64,000 nt of DNA, taken from assembly GCF_018991925.1 (NCBI RefSeq), contig NW_024738608.1:1914187-1978186 (forward strand), read 5' to 3'. The position numbers and the translations under genes are program-made. The first letter of the stretch is position 1; each line of letters starts with the position of its first letter. The DNA is from Homarus americanus (taxonomy: Eukaryota; Arthropoda; Malacostraca; Decapoda; Nephropidae). The notes beneath the pieces were generated by a model. That model had not been told where the DNA came from. It did not search any database and worked only from the letters and a program-made list of their open reading frames with translations. Below, in pieces: positions 1 to 12,111 of this stretch.

Positions 1-1354
1 ATCCTCTAACTACCATAATCAGCCTAACATCAATAGTAGGCAAATTACTTGAATCAATCATTTCAAACTCTATTCGAAACCACCTGGAGAAGCACAAGTT
101 GATCAATGATTCCCAACATGGCTTCACAAGCGGGCGTTTATGTCTAACTAATCTATTAACATTCTTTTCATCAGTTTTCGAATCGGTGGACGAAGGGCAC
201 AATTATGATGTGGTATATCTCGACTTTAGCAAAACCTTCGACAGAGTCCCCCACGAAAGACTAATTAGAAAGGTAGAAGCACATGGCATCAAAGGTAATA
301 TCCTTAAATGGATTAGGGCGTGGTTACAGGACAGGAAACAGCTAGTGAGCATTAATGGCACTAAGTCCCATTGGAGCAACGTCACAAGTGGAGTTCCCCC
401 AAGGCTCAGTACTTGGACCATTATTATTTATTATATACATAAACGACATAGATATCGGCATAGACAGCAACATAAGCAAATTTGCTGATGACACTAAAAT
501 AGGACGTGTTATTAAATCTGACGAGGACTCAGCAAAACTACAGGAAGATCTAAACAAATTTTTCGAATGGTCTGAAAAATGGCAGATGAAATTCAACGTG
601 GACAAATGTAAAGTACTCGGTATAGGAGATGTAAACAGGGAAACCAGATACCAGATGAACAACGATGCCATAGAGAAATCCGACTGCGAGAGAGATTTAG
701 GAGTAATGATAAGTAGGAACCTTAAGCCAAGTAAACAATGTGTTTTTGCTCGTAACAAGGCTAATAAAGTACTTGAGTTCTACGCCACAAAAGTGTTAGT
801 TACAAGACTAAAGGTCATCCTAAACTGTATCTTGCTTTCTTGTAAGACCACCTGGATTACAGTTCAGTTCTGGTCACCGTATTACAGAATGGATATAGAA
901 TCCTTGGAAAGAATTCGAGAATGACAAGACTAATCGGGCGTGGAACCTTGAGTATAGAGACAGGTTAAAGCATCTTAATTTGCACTCCTTGAGAGACGTA
1001 GAGAGCGAGGGCGACCTGATAGAGGTGTATAAGTGGAAGAGGGCAGGGGCCCCAAACAAAGAGAGGACATTACAAAGGTACTCAAACTATCAACCAGGAG
1101 CAGACTCGTAACAATGGTTTAAATTAGACAAATTTAGATTTAGGCGTGAAATAGGTAAACACTGGTTTGGAAACAGAGTAGTGGATGAATGGAACAAGTT
1201 ACCAAATATCATCATTAACTCGAATACGCTGAATTGCTTCAAACATAGGTTGGATGCTCATATGAGCAATAGGGGTTGGGTGTAAACGGGACTGCCCAGT
1301 ATGGGCCAATAGGCCCTCTGCAGTTTCCTCCATTCTTATGTTCGTATGTTCTTA
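1..1354 (+). mobile_element. CR1-like LINE, 3' part (RT, C-terminal region and 3' UTR), decayed
   Basis: This is the 3' part of a non-LTR retrotransposon. It is cut by the window start, so its true 5' end is not visible. It aligns almost base for base with the better copy from about 59159 onward, in the same orientation. Reverse transcriptase blocks are visible: the palm segment YLDFSKTFD near 215-245 and the catalytic FADD near 478-492. The reading frame is broken. A C-run near 392-400 has one extra base compared with the other copy, shifting frame inside the GVPQGS block, and the segment after about 770 carries further indels. The 3' UTR is present and ends at 1354 in short TTATGTTC-like repeats, as CR1/L2-type LINEs do. 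Not functional. Confidence 0.9.
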
Positions 1355-1415
1355 AGTCTGGCACTTACAGACACTGACACCTTGAAAATACGCACTGTCT
1401 ACCCGTAAAAGTACT

Positions 1416-1441
1416 GTGTGTGTGCGTGTGTGTTTTTTGTT

Positions 1442-1509
<68 letters not shown>

Positions 1510-1657
1510 TGTGTGTGTGTGTGTGTTTTTGTATGTGTGTTTGTGTTTTTGTTTGTCTGTGTGTGTGTGTGTTATTATCACCAGAAACACAAAACACTTA
1601 CCCCGACACAATATTGTGTGTGTGTGTGTGTGTGTGTTTGTTTGTGTGTGTGTGTTT

Positions 1658-1699
<42 letters not shown>

Positions 1700-1710
1700 A
1701 TCGTACTGCA
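1416..1710. repeat. (GT)n compound microsatellite
   Basis: Interrupted GT runs with TTTTTG spacers lie at about 1418-1570 and 1613-1697. The Cys/Val and Thr/His open frames here are repeat translations. Confidence 0.95.
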
Positions 1711-1784
1711 AAATACTCAAAACCTCTAAATCTCGTGGTCTCGTAGTGCAGTGATTGGGTGTAGCCAGAGTCCATATTGGAGTT

Positions 1785-2690
1785 ATAAGTGGCTCAAGCC
1801 TCCCCATTATAGCCATGGGTCCTCCAAACTCCACATTATAGCCATGGTCACTCCAAACTCCCATTATAGCCATGGGTCACTCAAACTCCCCATTATAGCC
1901 ATGGGTCACTCTAAACTCCACATTATATGCATGGGTCCTCCAAACTCCACATTATAATACATGTCACTCAAACTCCCCATTATAGCCATGGGTCCTCCAA
2001 ATTCCCCTATTATATGCATGAATTCACTCCAAACTCTCCGATATAATAATGTGTCCTCAAACTCCCATTACAGCCATGTGTCCTCAAACTCCCCATTATA
2101 ATATGGGGTCCTCCAAACTCCCCATTATAGCCATGTGTCACTCCAAACTCCACATTATAGCCATGGGTCAATCCAAATTCCCTATTATAGCCATGGGTCA
2201 CTCCACATTCCCTATTATAGCCATGGGTCACTCCAAACTCCCCATTATAGCCATGGGTCACTCCACATTCCCTATTATAGCCGTGGGTCACTCCAAACTC
2301 CCTATTATAGCCATGGGTCACTTTAAACTCCCTATTATAGCCATGGGTCACTTTAAACTCCCTATTATAGCCATAGGTCACTCCAAACTCTCTATTATAG
2401 CCATGGGTCACTCCAAACTTGCCATTACAGCCATGGGTCACTCCAAATTCCCTATTATAGCCATGGGTCACTCCAAACTCCCCATTATAGCCATGGGTCA
2501 CTCCACATTCCCTATTATAGCCATAGGTCACTCCAAACTCTCTATTATAGCCATGGGTCACTCTAAACTCCCTATTATAGCCATAGGTCACTCCAAACTC
2601 TCTATTATAGCCATGGGTCACTCTAAACTCCCTATTATAGCCATAGGTCACTCCAAACTCTGTATTATAGCCATGGGTCACTCCAAACTC
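1785..2690. repeat. 30-bp minisatellite
   Basis: About 30 tandem copies of a 30-bp unit containing CCATTATAGCCATGGGTCA followed by a CTCCAAACTC-like half. The unit is a multiple of three, so long periodic open frames appear on both strands; these are not genes. The left end is more degenerate than the centre. Confidence 0.93.
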
Positions 2691-2759
2691 TTATTAGTCA
2701 CTACCTTACTCCAAACTCCGTATCACGATCACATCTCGTATTACTACTCGCCAGTCACG

Positions 2760-2990
2760 TTTTACTCCTCCTCTTCCTCATCCTCCTTCTGTCTCTCCTC
2801 CTCCTTCTGCCCCTCCTCCTCCTACTCCTCCTCCTCCTTCTTCTGCCCCTCCTCCTCCTCCTCCTCCTCCTCCTTCTGTCCCTCCTCCTCCTCCTCCTCC
2901 TCTTCCTCTTCCTCTTCCTCTTCCTCTTCCTCCTCCTCCTCCTCCTCCTCCTCCTCTTCCTCTTCCTCTCTCCCTCTCCCCTCTTTTAGC
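2760..2990. repeat. TCC/TCT polypyrimidine tract
   Basis: An almost pure pyrimidine strand of TCC and TCTTCC units, giving poly-Ser and poly-Gly frames. It could form triplex DNA. Confidence 0.9.
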
Positions 2991-3107
2991 CGCTAACGAA
3001 GCCTGCAGTGGGCAGATGGGAACACTTGCACTAGAGTCACCATGTGTCAAGGTCTCAAGGTGAACTAATTACCTCGGGTACCTGGTAATAGTCTACCTGT
3101 GGCCCTG

Positions 3108-3177
3108 TTAACGATAGATAGATAGATAGACAAATAGATATAAAGATAGATAGATTTAATGGATGGATGGATTTGAC

Positions 3178-3225
<48 letters not shown>
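3108..3225. repeat. (GATA)n microsatellite
   Basis: GATA repeats at 3112-3155 and 3178-3225 with a short GGAT interruption. The following 3226-3504 is unique, AT-rich sequence in which nothing was recognised. Confidence 0.9.
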
Positions 3226-3504
3226 GACTTAAGCAGCGTATCAGAAAACTAGACTAGGAACTCATTGTCTAAAATCAATTTCCTTTAAAAGATTCAACTT
3301 CGCCATGAATCCTGCAACAAATAATAAAACTTCTTGAAGAGTTCGAACAATGGTTAAGAGATGAAACTTTCGTATAGAACTTTGTGGTAAACATCAGTGT
3401 TTTATCAAGTGTAACTTCTATAGGCAATTAATATCAATGTTTAGAAACGTAACAGTACATTGTTTTGTTCAGTACCGGAAGTAAACGTGTTGTTTCTGAG
3501 TTTA

Positions 3505-4565
3505 CTGGATCTGTTCAGCTGATTTAATGTTTACCAGATCAGCTGATTAATGATTACCAGGTCAGCTGATTAATGTTTACCTGGTCAGCTGATTTATGTT
3601 AACCTGGTCAGCTGATTTAATGTTTACCTGGTCAGCTGATTTAATGTTTACCTGGTCAGCTGATTTATGTTTACCTGGTCAACTGATTAAAGTTTACCTG
3701 GTCAGCTGATTTATGTTTACCTGGTCAGCTGATTTAATGTTTACCAGGTCAGCTGATTAATGTTTACCAGGTCAGTTGATTTAATGTTTACCTGGTCAGC
3801 TGATTTATGTTTACCTGGTCAGCTGATTTATGTTTACCTGGTCAGCTGATTTATGTTAACCTGGTTAGCTGATTTATGTTTACCAGGTCAGCTGATTTAA
3901 TGTTTACCTGGTCAGCTGATTTATGTTTACCTGGTCAGCTGATTTATGTTTACCAGGTCAGCTGATTTAATGTTTACCAGGTCAGCTGATTTATGATTTA
4001 TGTTTACCAGGTCAGCTGATTTAATGTTTACCTGGTCAGCTGATTTATGTTTACCAGGTCAGCTGATTTATGTTTACCTGGTCAGCTGATTTATGTTTAC
4101 CTGGTCAACTGATTTATGTTTACCTGATCAGCTAATCTAATGTTTACTTGATCAGCTAATTTAATGTTTACCTGGTCAGCTGATTTGTGTTTACCTGGTC
4201 AGCTAATTTATGTTTACCAGGTCAGCTGATTCATGTTTACCTGGTCAGCTGATTTATGTTTACCTGATCAGCTAATTTTATGTTTACCTGATCAGCGTAT
4301 TTAATGTTTACCTGGTCAGCTAATTTAATGTTTGCCTGGTCAGCTAATTTAATGTTTACCTGATCAGCTAATTTAATGTTTACCTGATCAGCTAATTTAA
4401 TGTTTACCTGGTCAGCTAATTAATGTTTACCTGATCAGCTGATTAATGTTTACCTGGTTAGCTGATTAATGTTTACCTGGTCAGCTGATTAATGTTTACC
4501 TGGTCAGCTGATTTATTCTTACCTGGTCAGCTGATTTATGTTTACCTGGTCAGCTGATTTAATGT
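3505..4565. repeat. 23/24-bp satellite
   Basis: About 45 head-to-tail copies of a 23-24 bp unit built from TGTTTACCTGGTCAGCTGAT. Length alternates through TTTAT and TTTAAT variants. Each unit carries the palindrome TCAGCTGA. The right part (4120-4440) is enriched in a GATCAGCTAAT variant, suggesting local homogenisation. Confidence 0.95.
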
Positions 4566-4689
4566 CCTCCCGATACACAGTCACTCAGCTAGTCTTAATC
4601 ATTTCTATGTCTCTTGTAAGCCTCTGTAAGCTGACTCCAAACACCTCTTTGGGACCATAATTCGTATTTTTACGCTACAATCGCGTTTT

Positions 4690-4925
4690 ACCAGCCCCTA
4701 CTCTTTCTTCTCCTCCTCCTCTTTCTCTTCTTCCTCCTCGTCCTCCTCCTCCTTCTCCTCCCCCTCTTCCTCTTGCTCTACTACTACCTAACCTACCTAA
4801 ACTACTTAACCTAACCTAACCTAACCTAACCTACCTAAACTACTTAACCTAACCTAACCTAACCAAACCTAGCACATCCCGCCCCAACACCCCAGGTAGC
4901 GTTAGGGGAGTTGAATCACCTTCAC
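4690..4925. repeat. Pyrimidine tract and telomere-like CCTAA repeats with a foldback-arm remnant
   Basis: A CTCCTC-rich tract is followed at 4775-4866 by CCTAA-type repeats, the complement of the arthropod telomere unit TTAGG. The segment at about 4893-4915 (CCAGGTAGCGTTAGGG) matches the inner arm of the foldback family seen elsewhere in the window, so this is probably a remnant of that element rather than a telomere. Confidence 0.6.
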
Positions 4926-4939
4926 ATTATTCCATTAGA

Positions 4940-5187
4940 AACTAACAGAACAGAACAGAACATAACATAACAGAGCAGAACAGAACAGAACAGAACAGAA
5001 CAGAGCAGAACAGAACAGAACATAACAGAGCAGAACAGAACATAACAGAGCAGAACAGAACAGAACAGAACAGAACAGAACAGAACAGAACATAACAGAG
5101 CAGAACAGAACAGAACAGAGCAGAACAGAACAGAACAGAACATAACAGAGCAGAACAGAACAACAGAACAGAACAAAACAGAACAAA
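4940..5187. repeat. (CAGAA)n pentanucleotide array
   Basis: About 48 copies of CAGAA with regular CATAA and CAGAG variants. Three overlapping minus-strand open frames (Leu/Phe/Cys/Ser) are repeat translations. Confidence 0.95.
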
Positions 5188-5377
5188 TATATATATGAAA
5201 CCACACGACCAACACGACTTAACACTATCTTGCCAACACATACACAGCCTTAACAGTAACCAGAGTAATAGATAGTGATTATATTTAGCTGGAAATAATT
5301 ATAGTGTGGAATGAGGATAAGTTTGTGTGAGACTCAGAGCTGGTGGAAATAATGACACATATTTTAGCTGTGTGTGT

Positions 5378-5768
5378 GGCTGTGTGTGTGTGTGTGTGTG
5401 TGTTAGACAGTTATCAATCCTCCTCCCACTCATTCCTCCATCCCTCTCTTTCCCCATCCCCCCCTCCACCGCTAACCCTCCCAACATCCCTCCCACTCCT
5501 CATCCATCTTCCATCCCACGCTCTACCTCCCTCCCACCCATCCTTCCACCCATTCATCTTCCCACTCTCTCACCCATCCACCTCTCCTCCCACCCACTCT
5601 CCCCCACTTCCCCACCCACTCTCCCCCACCCACTCTTCCCCACCCACTTTCCCCCCACCCACTCTTCTTCCCCCACCCTCTCTCTTCCCTACTCCCCATC
5701 CTTCCTCCTTTCAACTCTCTCCCATATCCCCCACTCCCTCCCTCCCACTCATCCCACTCTCATTAAAT
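5378..5768. repeat. (GT)n followed by CCCACCC/CTCCC pyrimidine repeat
   Basis: A short GT run at 5378-5403, then about 350 bp of C-rich imperfect repeats (CCCACCCACTCTCCC). The Pro/Ser open frames here are artefacts. Confidence 0.85.
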
Positions 5769-5771
5769 AGA

Positions 5772-6140
5772 TTTTTTTTTAGATTGCCCCCGAGGGGGCT
5801 AGTTTATTGGGCGCCCCCTTACATCCTGTGCAAGGTGAAGCGCAGAAGCGTTTACAGCGCCCATCTGGGAAGCATGCAGAGTTCATGCTTGCCTTTATGA
5901 CTCGTGCATTAAGGGCGTAAAAGCCTGAAGGGTCATAGGTTTTGTCAGCAAGTTACATAAATTGACAGAATGATGAGTGTGTGGGGGGAAAATTCCCGGT
6001 AAAATTTATCTGTTTATGGCAAAGCGTGGCAGGTCCCTAATAATGTCAAGTGCCAGGCCATAGGCATTGACAATATTGAGGGACATACCTTTTAGTGTGA
6101 TTGTGATGGCGTGTACGTCGGTAGTGTCGGCTTCACATTG
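5772..6140. repeat. Dispersed repeat, copy A
   Basis: Unique-looking sequence beginning with a GGGGGCTAGTTTATTG block and a CCCC.TACTCCTGTG-like block, both also seen at about 7515-7560. On the minus strand the block contains AATAAACTAG, which would suit a polyadenylated 3' end. Probably the end of a retroelement on the minus strand. No coding sequence was recognised. Confidence 0.45.
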
Positions 6141-6367
6141 GACATCCCCACAACACACCCCCGACCTTTGACCTCCAACTACACAAGGTCAGGTCAGGGC
6201 TAATCCATGCACGCAGTTCTGCTCACTCACTTGCATATCTGATTCCACTTCAGGAGGCTTGTTCAGGTCTGGCCATGAAATACAGGTACAGTAAATTCAT
6301 ACATCGTGCCTGTTTCATAAAGGCGCTTAGTTATAGTGACAGACAGACGAACTAACAGACACAAACA

Positions 6368-6660
<293 letters not shown>

Positions 6661-6699
6661 ATGCGACTCCTACTGACGTACATAACCCAACACGATAAT

Positions 6700-6975
6700 A
6701 AACAAAACTATTACTGTTAGGTGAGACACAGGTGATAAATATTACTGTTAGGTGGGACACAGATGAGAAATATTACTGTTAGGTGAGACACAGGTGAGAA
6801 ATATTACTGTTAGGTGAGACACAGGCGAGAAATATTACTGTTAGGTGAGACACAGGTGAGAAATATTACTGTTAAGTGAGACACAGGTGATAAATATTAT
6901 TGGTAGGTGAGACACAGATGAGAAATAGTACTAGTGGGGTAAGAAAGACGTGAGGAATATTTGTTGGGTGAGACA
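6700..6975. repeat. 31-bp minisatellite
   Basis: About eight copies of a 31-bp unit containing ATTACTGTTAGGTGAGACAC, degenerating at the right end. Confidence 0.9.
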
Positions 6976-7060
6976 CAAATGAGAAATACTTTGTCTCTCA
7001 TTCTGTTACTCGGTCTGCACCATTTGTTTCCTTGTCACGCTTTCTCATCCCAGACTTTCA

Positions 7061-7330
<270 letters not shown>

Positions 7331-7344
7331 TCTAATATGGATGG

Positions 7345-7490
7345 GACAGGAAATAGTATGAGTTGCCGGGGGTGGATGTGAGATTGGGTGGGGAGGAGTG
7401 TGAAAGCGGGTGAGGGTGGGTTTAAGGGGGGCGGAGTGGATGTGAGAGCGGGGGCGGGAGCGGGTGTGAGAGTCTGGGGGGGGGGGTTGA
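7345..7490. repeat. G-rich degenerate repeat
   Basis: GTGAGAGYGGGTG-like imperfect repeats with a G run at 7478-7487. Confidence 0.7.
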
Positions 7491-7511
7491 TGTAAGAATT
7501 TGAATTTTGAA

Positions 7512-7800
7512 CTTTGCCGCGGACAGCAGCTAGTTTATTGTGCACCCCATACTCCTCCTGTGAGCGGTAGTGCAAAAGGATTACAGAGTAGAGGTCACAA
7601 AGGGTGTTTATCAGACCCCAGTGATCAGGATATTATGGCAATGAATGTTACAGAATATTTACAGTATATTGCTTGTTTAAGTCGGTACATAGAATTTTGA
7701 TTAGGTACTAGATGCCAAGTGTGGATACAGCCTTAGTATATCAGCTATCTTGTCATCAGAGATAAAGTGCTGTGCCATTGTGCTTGGATCTATCCATATA
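7512..7800. repeat. Dispersed repeat, copy B
   Basis: Begins CAGCTAGTTTATTGTGCACCCC and resembles copy A at 5772 over its first 40-60 bp, with looser similarity after that. Orientation and class are not certain; a retroelement 3' end on the minus strand is the best guess. Confidence 0.4.
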
Positions 7801-7879
7801 AGGTTCTATTCTCTCAGTCTAAAAGTCTATGACATAGTGTTGGAGTGTGTGGCCATATGTCTGGCCACACACTTTACTC

Positions 7880-8116
7880 TTAGTTTTGATCACATCTACC
7901 TCTGGGGGTGGGTGTGAGAGTGGGTGGTGTGGGTGTGAGAGTGGGTAAGAGTGGGTAGGAGTGAATGTATTAGACTTAGAGGGAGAGAATATGTGTGTGT
8001 GTGGGGCATTAGTTGTGGGTGGGTGACTGGGTGTGGATAGTTGAGAATGGGTAGATGGGATTGTCGTGTGAGTGGGTGTGGACTCTGGGTGATGGGTGGG
8101 AGATCGTGGGTGTTGC

Positions 8117-8155
<39 letters not shown>

Positions 8156-8223
8156 GGTGGTCGTGTGTGTGTGTGTGTGGGGGCGTTGGCTCCTATCAGG
8201 TATTGGTAGGTAGGTGGTGGGAA

Positions 8224-8271
<48 letters not shown>

Positions 8272-8275
8272 ACGT
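7880..8275. repeat. G-rich GTGGGTG repeat with (GA)n and (CT)n
   Basis: Imperfect GTGGGTGTGAGA units to about 8110, then (GA)n at 8119-8151 and (CT)n at 8227-8269. The GA and CT runs are inverted relative to each other with about 75 bp between them. Confidence 0.85.
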
Positions 8276-9237
8276 AGCTTCATGACCTTGGCCTCCCTGC
8301 AATTCTAAGTCGTCTTTCCCCCTTCCCTCTATTCACGTCTTCACGTATTCTTCCCTAACATTAAACCCACAACAAAAAGTATCCAAACAAAACACCAAAC
8401 CACAATAAGACCAATTTTTAGGCCACATCTCAGATATTCCATAATATTCCACTAGTGAAAAAGACGCAGTCATATGAAAAATTCCTTTCCACTTTTTTTA
8501 TGTACTCAGCGACCGACGCATTTCTCCTAAACTTTTTTTTTGTTTTTGTTTTTGTTTTTACTGCGAAGAACATTTCCTCGCGTTGGCTTTACGAACTTTT
8601 TGCCGGGGAAAGAAAATAGATACATTACTGTGCTGGGCTGAGCTTGTGTTAAGTGTTGGAGGAATTAGCACGTATACTACAAGCACTGGCCGAGTTAAAA
8701 AAAAAAAATCTTGTAATTGACAACAGATTGGCAACAGCTGGCTGGATTCCCACGAACACCCCGACATCTAGCGGCCAACTCACACACCCTCACCACCGCG
8801 GCGGCCATACGAAGGAGGAGACATTCACAAAATATTCACATTCTTCGTATATTGTCATTCATTCTGGATGCCCGTCACTCGGAATTAAAAGATTGATAAA
8901 TAAAATTCCATGGCATGGTTGTAATCTTATTGTTGTGCAGTTACTCGTGGGGGAAGTGGAGTTGGAGAGAAGTGTGTCAGTTTGGCTGAACAACGGCTGT
9001 GTAAGTTCCCAGTGGCGGAGAGTCCACCTTGGTCCAGCCAGTTCGCAATGGTTTCTCTATCCGCCTGCCTGCCTGCCTGCCTCCTCACTGCCCCCTTCCT
9101 TCCTCCTCCTGCCTTCCTGCCTGCTTACCACAACCACCACTGACTTCTACCACCGCCACCACATTCACCACCCTGTGCTAACCCATTTTTAGTGCATTTT
9201 CCTTTTCCACCATTTTCTTCCTTTATCTCATTTCACA
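8276..9237. other. Unique sequence; one exon-like 60-bp segment
   Basis: No recognised gene. The segment 8941-9000 is bordered by TTGTTGTGCAG and GTAAGT, which are good splice-site matches. It is 60 nt long and open in two of three frames. It is described in the findings and is not asserted as an exon. Confidence 0.3.
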
Positions 9238-9350
9238 TCACCTGACGAATCTCCACCCCAGCTTATTTCACCTAAAGATTAACTAACCACCTTAACACTA
9301 TTTGGGGGTTAGGTTAGATTAGGTTAGGTTAAGATTGCGTTAGGGTGGTT
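9238..9350. mobile_element. Foldback (TTAGG-core) element, right end damaged
   Basis: Left arm: TCACCTGACGAATCTCC, then CACCCCAGCTTATTTCACC. The core is TTAGGTTAGATTAGG-like. The right arm starts GCGTTAGGGTGGTTAATCTC and then breaks off. Same family as 27097-27311. Confidence 0.7.
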
Positions 9351-9394
9351 AATCTCTTCTAACATTTTCCCCATTTTCCCAAATTTTCCCCTAA

Positions 9395-9560
9395 CTCAAG
9401 GTGTCTGGGTGTTTGTACTCAAGGGATCAGTGTGTTGGTACTCAAGGTGTCAGTGTGTTGGTACTCAAAGTGTCTGGGTGATTGTACTCAAGGTGTCAGG
9501 GTGATTGTACTCAAGGGGTTAGTGTCCTCGTATTTAAGAGGTTAAGGGGTTAGACTTCGT
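9395..9560. repeat. 23-bp minisatellite
   Basis: About seven copies of TACTCAAGGTGTCAGTGTGT-type units, degenerate at the right. Confidence 0.85.
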
Positions 9561-9654
9561 ACTCAAGGAGTTAAAAGACCACAAAGAAAACAATCATCTG
9601 TCAATAATAATAAAGTTCTTTTCATGTTTATACAGAGCTTGAATCATTAATGGA

Positions 9655-9830
9655 TCACATAAAGATTAGACACCCAGGTTATTTCACCGTAGCGATAACA
9701 TAACATATTCTTCACCTAACCTAATCTAACTTCACCTAATCTAACCTAACCTAACGTAACAACATAACATGCCTGTACTTAACCTAACCAAACCTAACCT
9801 AACCTACCATAACCCCGTCCAGAACCCTGA
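9655..9830. mobile_element. Foldback element, left arm plus CCTAA-like core
   Basis: AAGATTAGACACCCAGG and TTATTTCACC match the family's left arm, followed by CTAACCTAATCTAAC repeats. No right arm is visible. Confidence 0.55.
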
Positions 9831-10039
9831 GTTTGTTTACGTACGTCCAGCAGTCATGACCTACTGTATATCCACTCGGCCGCAGAGCAAATTAACGCTG
9901 GTAACATTATCTAAAAATAGTTAACAAGTAATTTTAATCAACTAGTCCAGCCAGGTAAAGAAAATTTAATGAGGACAAGTACCCCTGGCGGAACAACACA
10001 CCTTAATATAGATCACCTGTTGTGTCATTTATAAGTTAA

Positions 10040-10180
10040 TGAGACAAGTTACAGATTTCAACCTGATTCCGATTTTAACCTGATTATGATTTTAACCTGA
10101 TTCTGATTTTTATCTGATTCCGAGTTTAACCTGATTATGATTTTAACCTGATTCTGATTTTAACCTGATTCAGAACCTTA
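10040..10180. repeat. 17-bp minisatellite
   Basis: About eight copies of a TTTTAACCTGATTATGA-type unit. Confidence 0.85.
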
Positions 10181-10399
10181 TTATGTGAGAGATGTAATTG
10201 TAAAAACTTTATCACCTCACCTGAAATGCTTTTGTTGTTTTGTATTACTTATTTACATTTTTTACAGCATAATTTACAGAGTGGTGAACTAGTGGTTGCT
10301 TTTTATGACAGTTATGACAGCTGTGAAAAATGTATGACGTGAAGGTGAATGATTTACAGTGTGTGAAAGGATTATGTTCTATGTATATTGTGAAGTTTA

Positions 10400-10401
10400 T
10401 G

Positions 10402-10432
<31 letters not shown>

Positions 10433-10517
10433 TCACGCATTCTCGCTCTCTTACTCACTCACTCACTCAGTTATTCACGCACATCACTCACTCTCACTCA
10501 GTTATTCATCCACTTCA

Positions 10518-10557
<40 letters not shown>
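10400..10557. repeat. (CT)n and CTCACT repeats
   Basis: CT runs at 10402-10428 and 10520-10556, separated by CTCACTCA-type repeats. Confidence 0.9.
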
Positions 10558-10558
<1 letters not shown>

Positions 10559-10646
10559 ACGCACTACTACTACTACTTTGCTGTCACTCGGAATGGAGTA
10601 TGACGATCATCCAGCTGTGGTACAATGATGTGAGTTATTAAGGATG

Positions 10647-11141
10647 TCACCTAGGTTGGTGAGTTCTGAGGTGACTAAAGAGGCCGATACGGGACCAGAA
10701 GAGTCGTTCACAGATGTTGCACATGTGGAGGGCTACATCTAGTGCGGGAGGGGCGGCGGCAGCTTCTTTCCGGCGCTGGCGCTTGTCTGCCTCGGTTTGC
10801 AGTCGGGCTAACTCAAAAGTATTGACACCTTCTCGTGTGGTGCTCCTCCAAGCGTTACGGTGTGGAGTAATCGTCTCCCAGGTGAGGGGGTTGATTTGGC
10901 ACCTTTTCAGGTTTGTCTTAAGACTATCATTATACCTTTTCAATTGCCCGCCAGCGTTATGTTTACTATTCGTTAGGTGACTGTAAAGTAGCTGCTTTGA
11001 CAGTCTACTGTCGTCCAATCGGGTAACATGGCCAGTCCAGCATAGCTGTTCACGGATAATGGTAGCCTCGATGCTCCTACAGTTGGTGTCAGCGAGAATA
11101 CTGGCATTTGTTCTCTTGTTCTTCCCAGCAAACTCGGAGGG
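10647..11141 (-). pseudogene. LINE ORF2 C-terminal fragment with C2H2 zinc finger
   Basis: Minus-strand fragment of a LINE polyprotein, about 165 residues ending in a natural stop. It contains REQLCWTGHVTRLDDSRLSK, then a QLKRYNDSLKTNLK segment, WETITPHRNAWR, and a final zinc finger MCNICERLFWSRIGLFSHLR followed by THQPR, with C-x2-C-x12-H-x3-H spacing. This arrangement, a WTGHV block plus a terminal C2H2 finger, is known from LINE-encoded endonuclease-reverse transcriptases that are often misannotated as host proteins. No RT catalytic motif is present. The 5' side runs into a (CA)n microsatellite at 11145-11180, which supplies the artefactual Val/Cys N-terminus of the open frame. The frame is otherwise uninterrupted, suggesting a fairly recent 5'-truncated insertion. 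Confidence 0.8.
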
Positions 11142-11270
11142 TGGAACGTACACACACACACACACACACACATACACACACTCTTAACTCACGCATTCAC
11201 TGACTCACGCACTCACTCGCACACACACTCACTTTCACACTCTTACACACTTACTCTCCCACTCGGCCAC
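11142..11270. repeat. (CA)n and CACTCA repeats
   Basis: A CA run at 11147-11180, then CACACACTCACT-type imperfect repeats. Confidence 0.85.
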
Positions 11271-11477
11271 TGTTAACTTTATTCGTGTTTGGTCTTTTTG
11301 CTAATAATTATTCTAACACAATTTTTAAACAGAGTTTTTATCAAAAAAATTCTATTTGTTTGTCATTATTTTTTCTTGTTTTTTTCTTGAATTTGTTTGT
11401 TTTTAAGTTTTCCTGGATTTTTGTATTGTTTCATTTTTCTCTCGTCACACTGTACTCTGCCGAGATCTACCCCAATC

Positions 11478-12025
11478 TACTGTGGGTTAAGGAGAGTGGG
11501 TTTAAGAGGTGGGTTAAGGAGGTGGGTTAAGAAGTGTAGGTTAAGGAGTGTGGGTTAAGGAGTGTGGGTTAAGGAGGTGGGTTAAGGAGTGTGGTTAAGG
11601 ACTGTGGGTTAAGGACTTTGAGTTAATTACTGTGGGTTAAGGAGTGTGGGTTAAGGAGTGTGGGTTAAGGACTGTGGATCAAGGATTGTGGGTTAAGGAC
11701 TGTGGGTTAAGGACTTTGAGTTAATTACTGTGGGTTAAGGAGTGTGGGTTAAGGAGGTGGGTTAAGGACTGTGGATCAAGGAGTGTGAGTTAAGGACTGT
11801 GGGTTAAGGATTGTGAGTTAAGACCTGTGGATCAAGGATTGTGGGTTAAGGAGGTGGGTTAAGGATTGTGGGTTAAGGAGGTGGGTTAAGGAGTGTGGGT
11901 TAAGGACTATGGGTTAAGGACTATGAGTTAAGGACTGTGGGTTAAGGACCTTGAGTTAATTACTATGGGTTAAGGAGTGTGGGTTAAGGACTGTGGGTTA
12001 AGGACTGTGGGTTAAGGAGTGTCTC
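11478..12025. repeat. 14-bp minisatellite
   Basis: About 38 copies of GTGGGTTAAGGAGT and its GACT, ATTACT and ATCAAG variants. The segment around 11600-11660 recurs near 11700-11760, indicating a higher-order duplication of about 100 bp. Confidence 0.93.
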
Positions 12026-12111
12026 GGTTAGTGTCTATAGAAAGATATCCCGGATTACGAGGATTGTTATTAATTGGTGCACAGTTAACTTTCTTGAGGA
12101 CCCGATGTGGT

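Noticed and set aside
2010..2996. Open frames of 223 (minus) and 315 (plus) residues with 10-residue repeats
   Set aside because: The 30-bp minisatellite is a multiple of three, so both strands stay open by chance; no promoter, splice or homology signal.
3505..4565. CRISPR-like regular direct repeats
   Set aside because: Repeats are head to tail without unique spacers, and the context is eukaryotic.
4775..4870. True telomere
   Set aside because: The tract is short, degenerate, internal and associated with the foldback arm.
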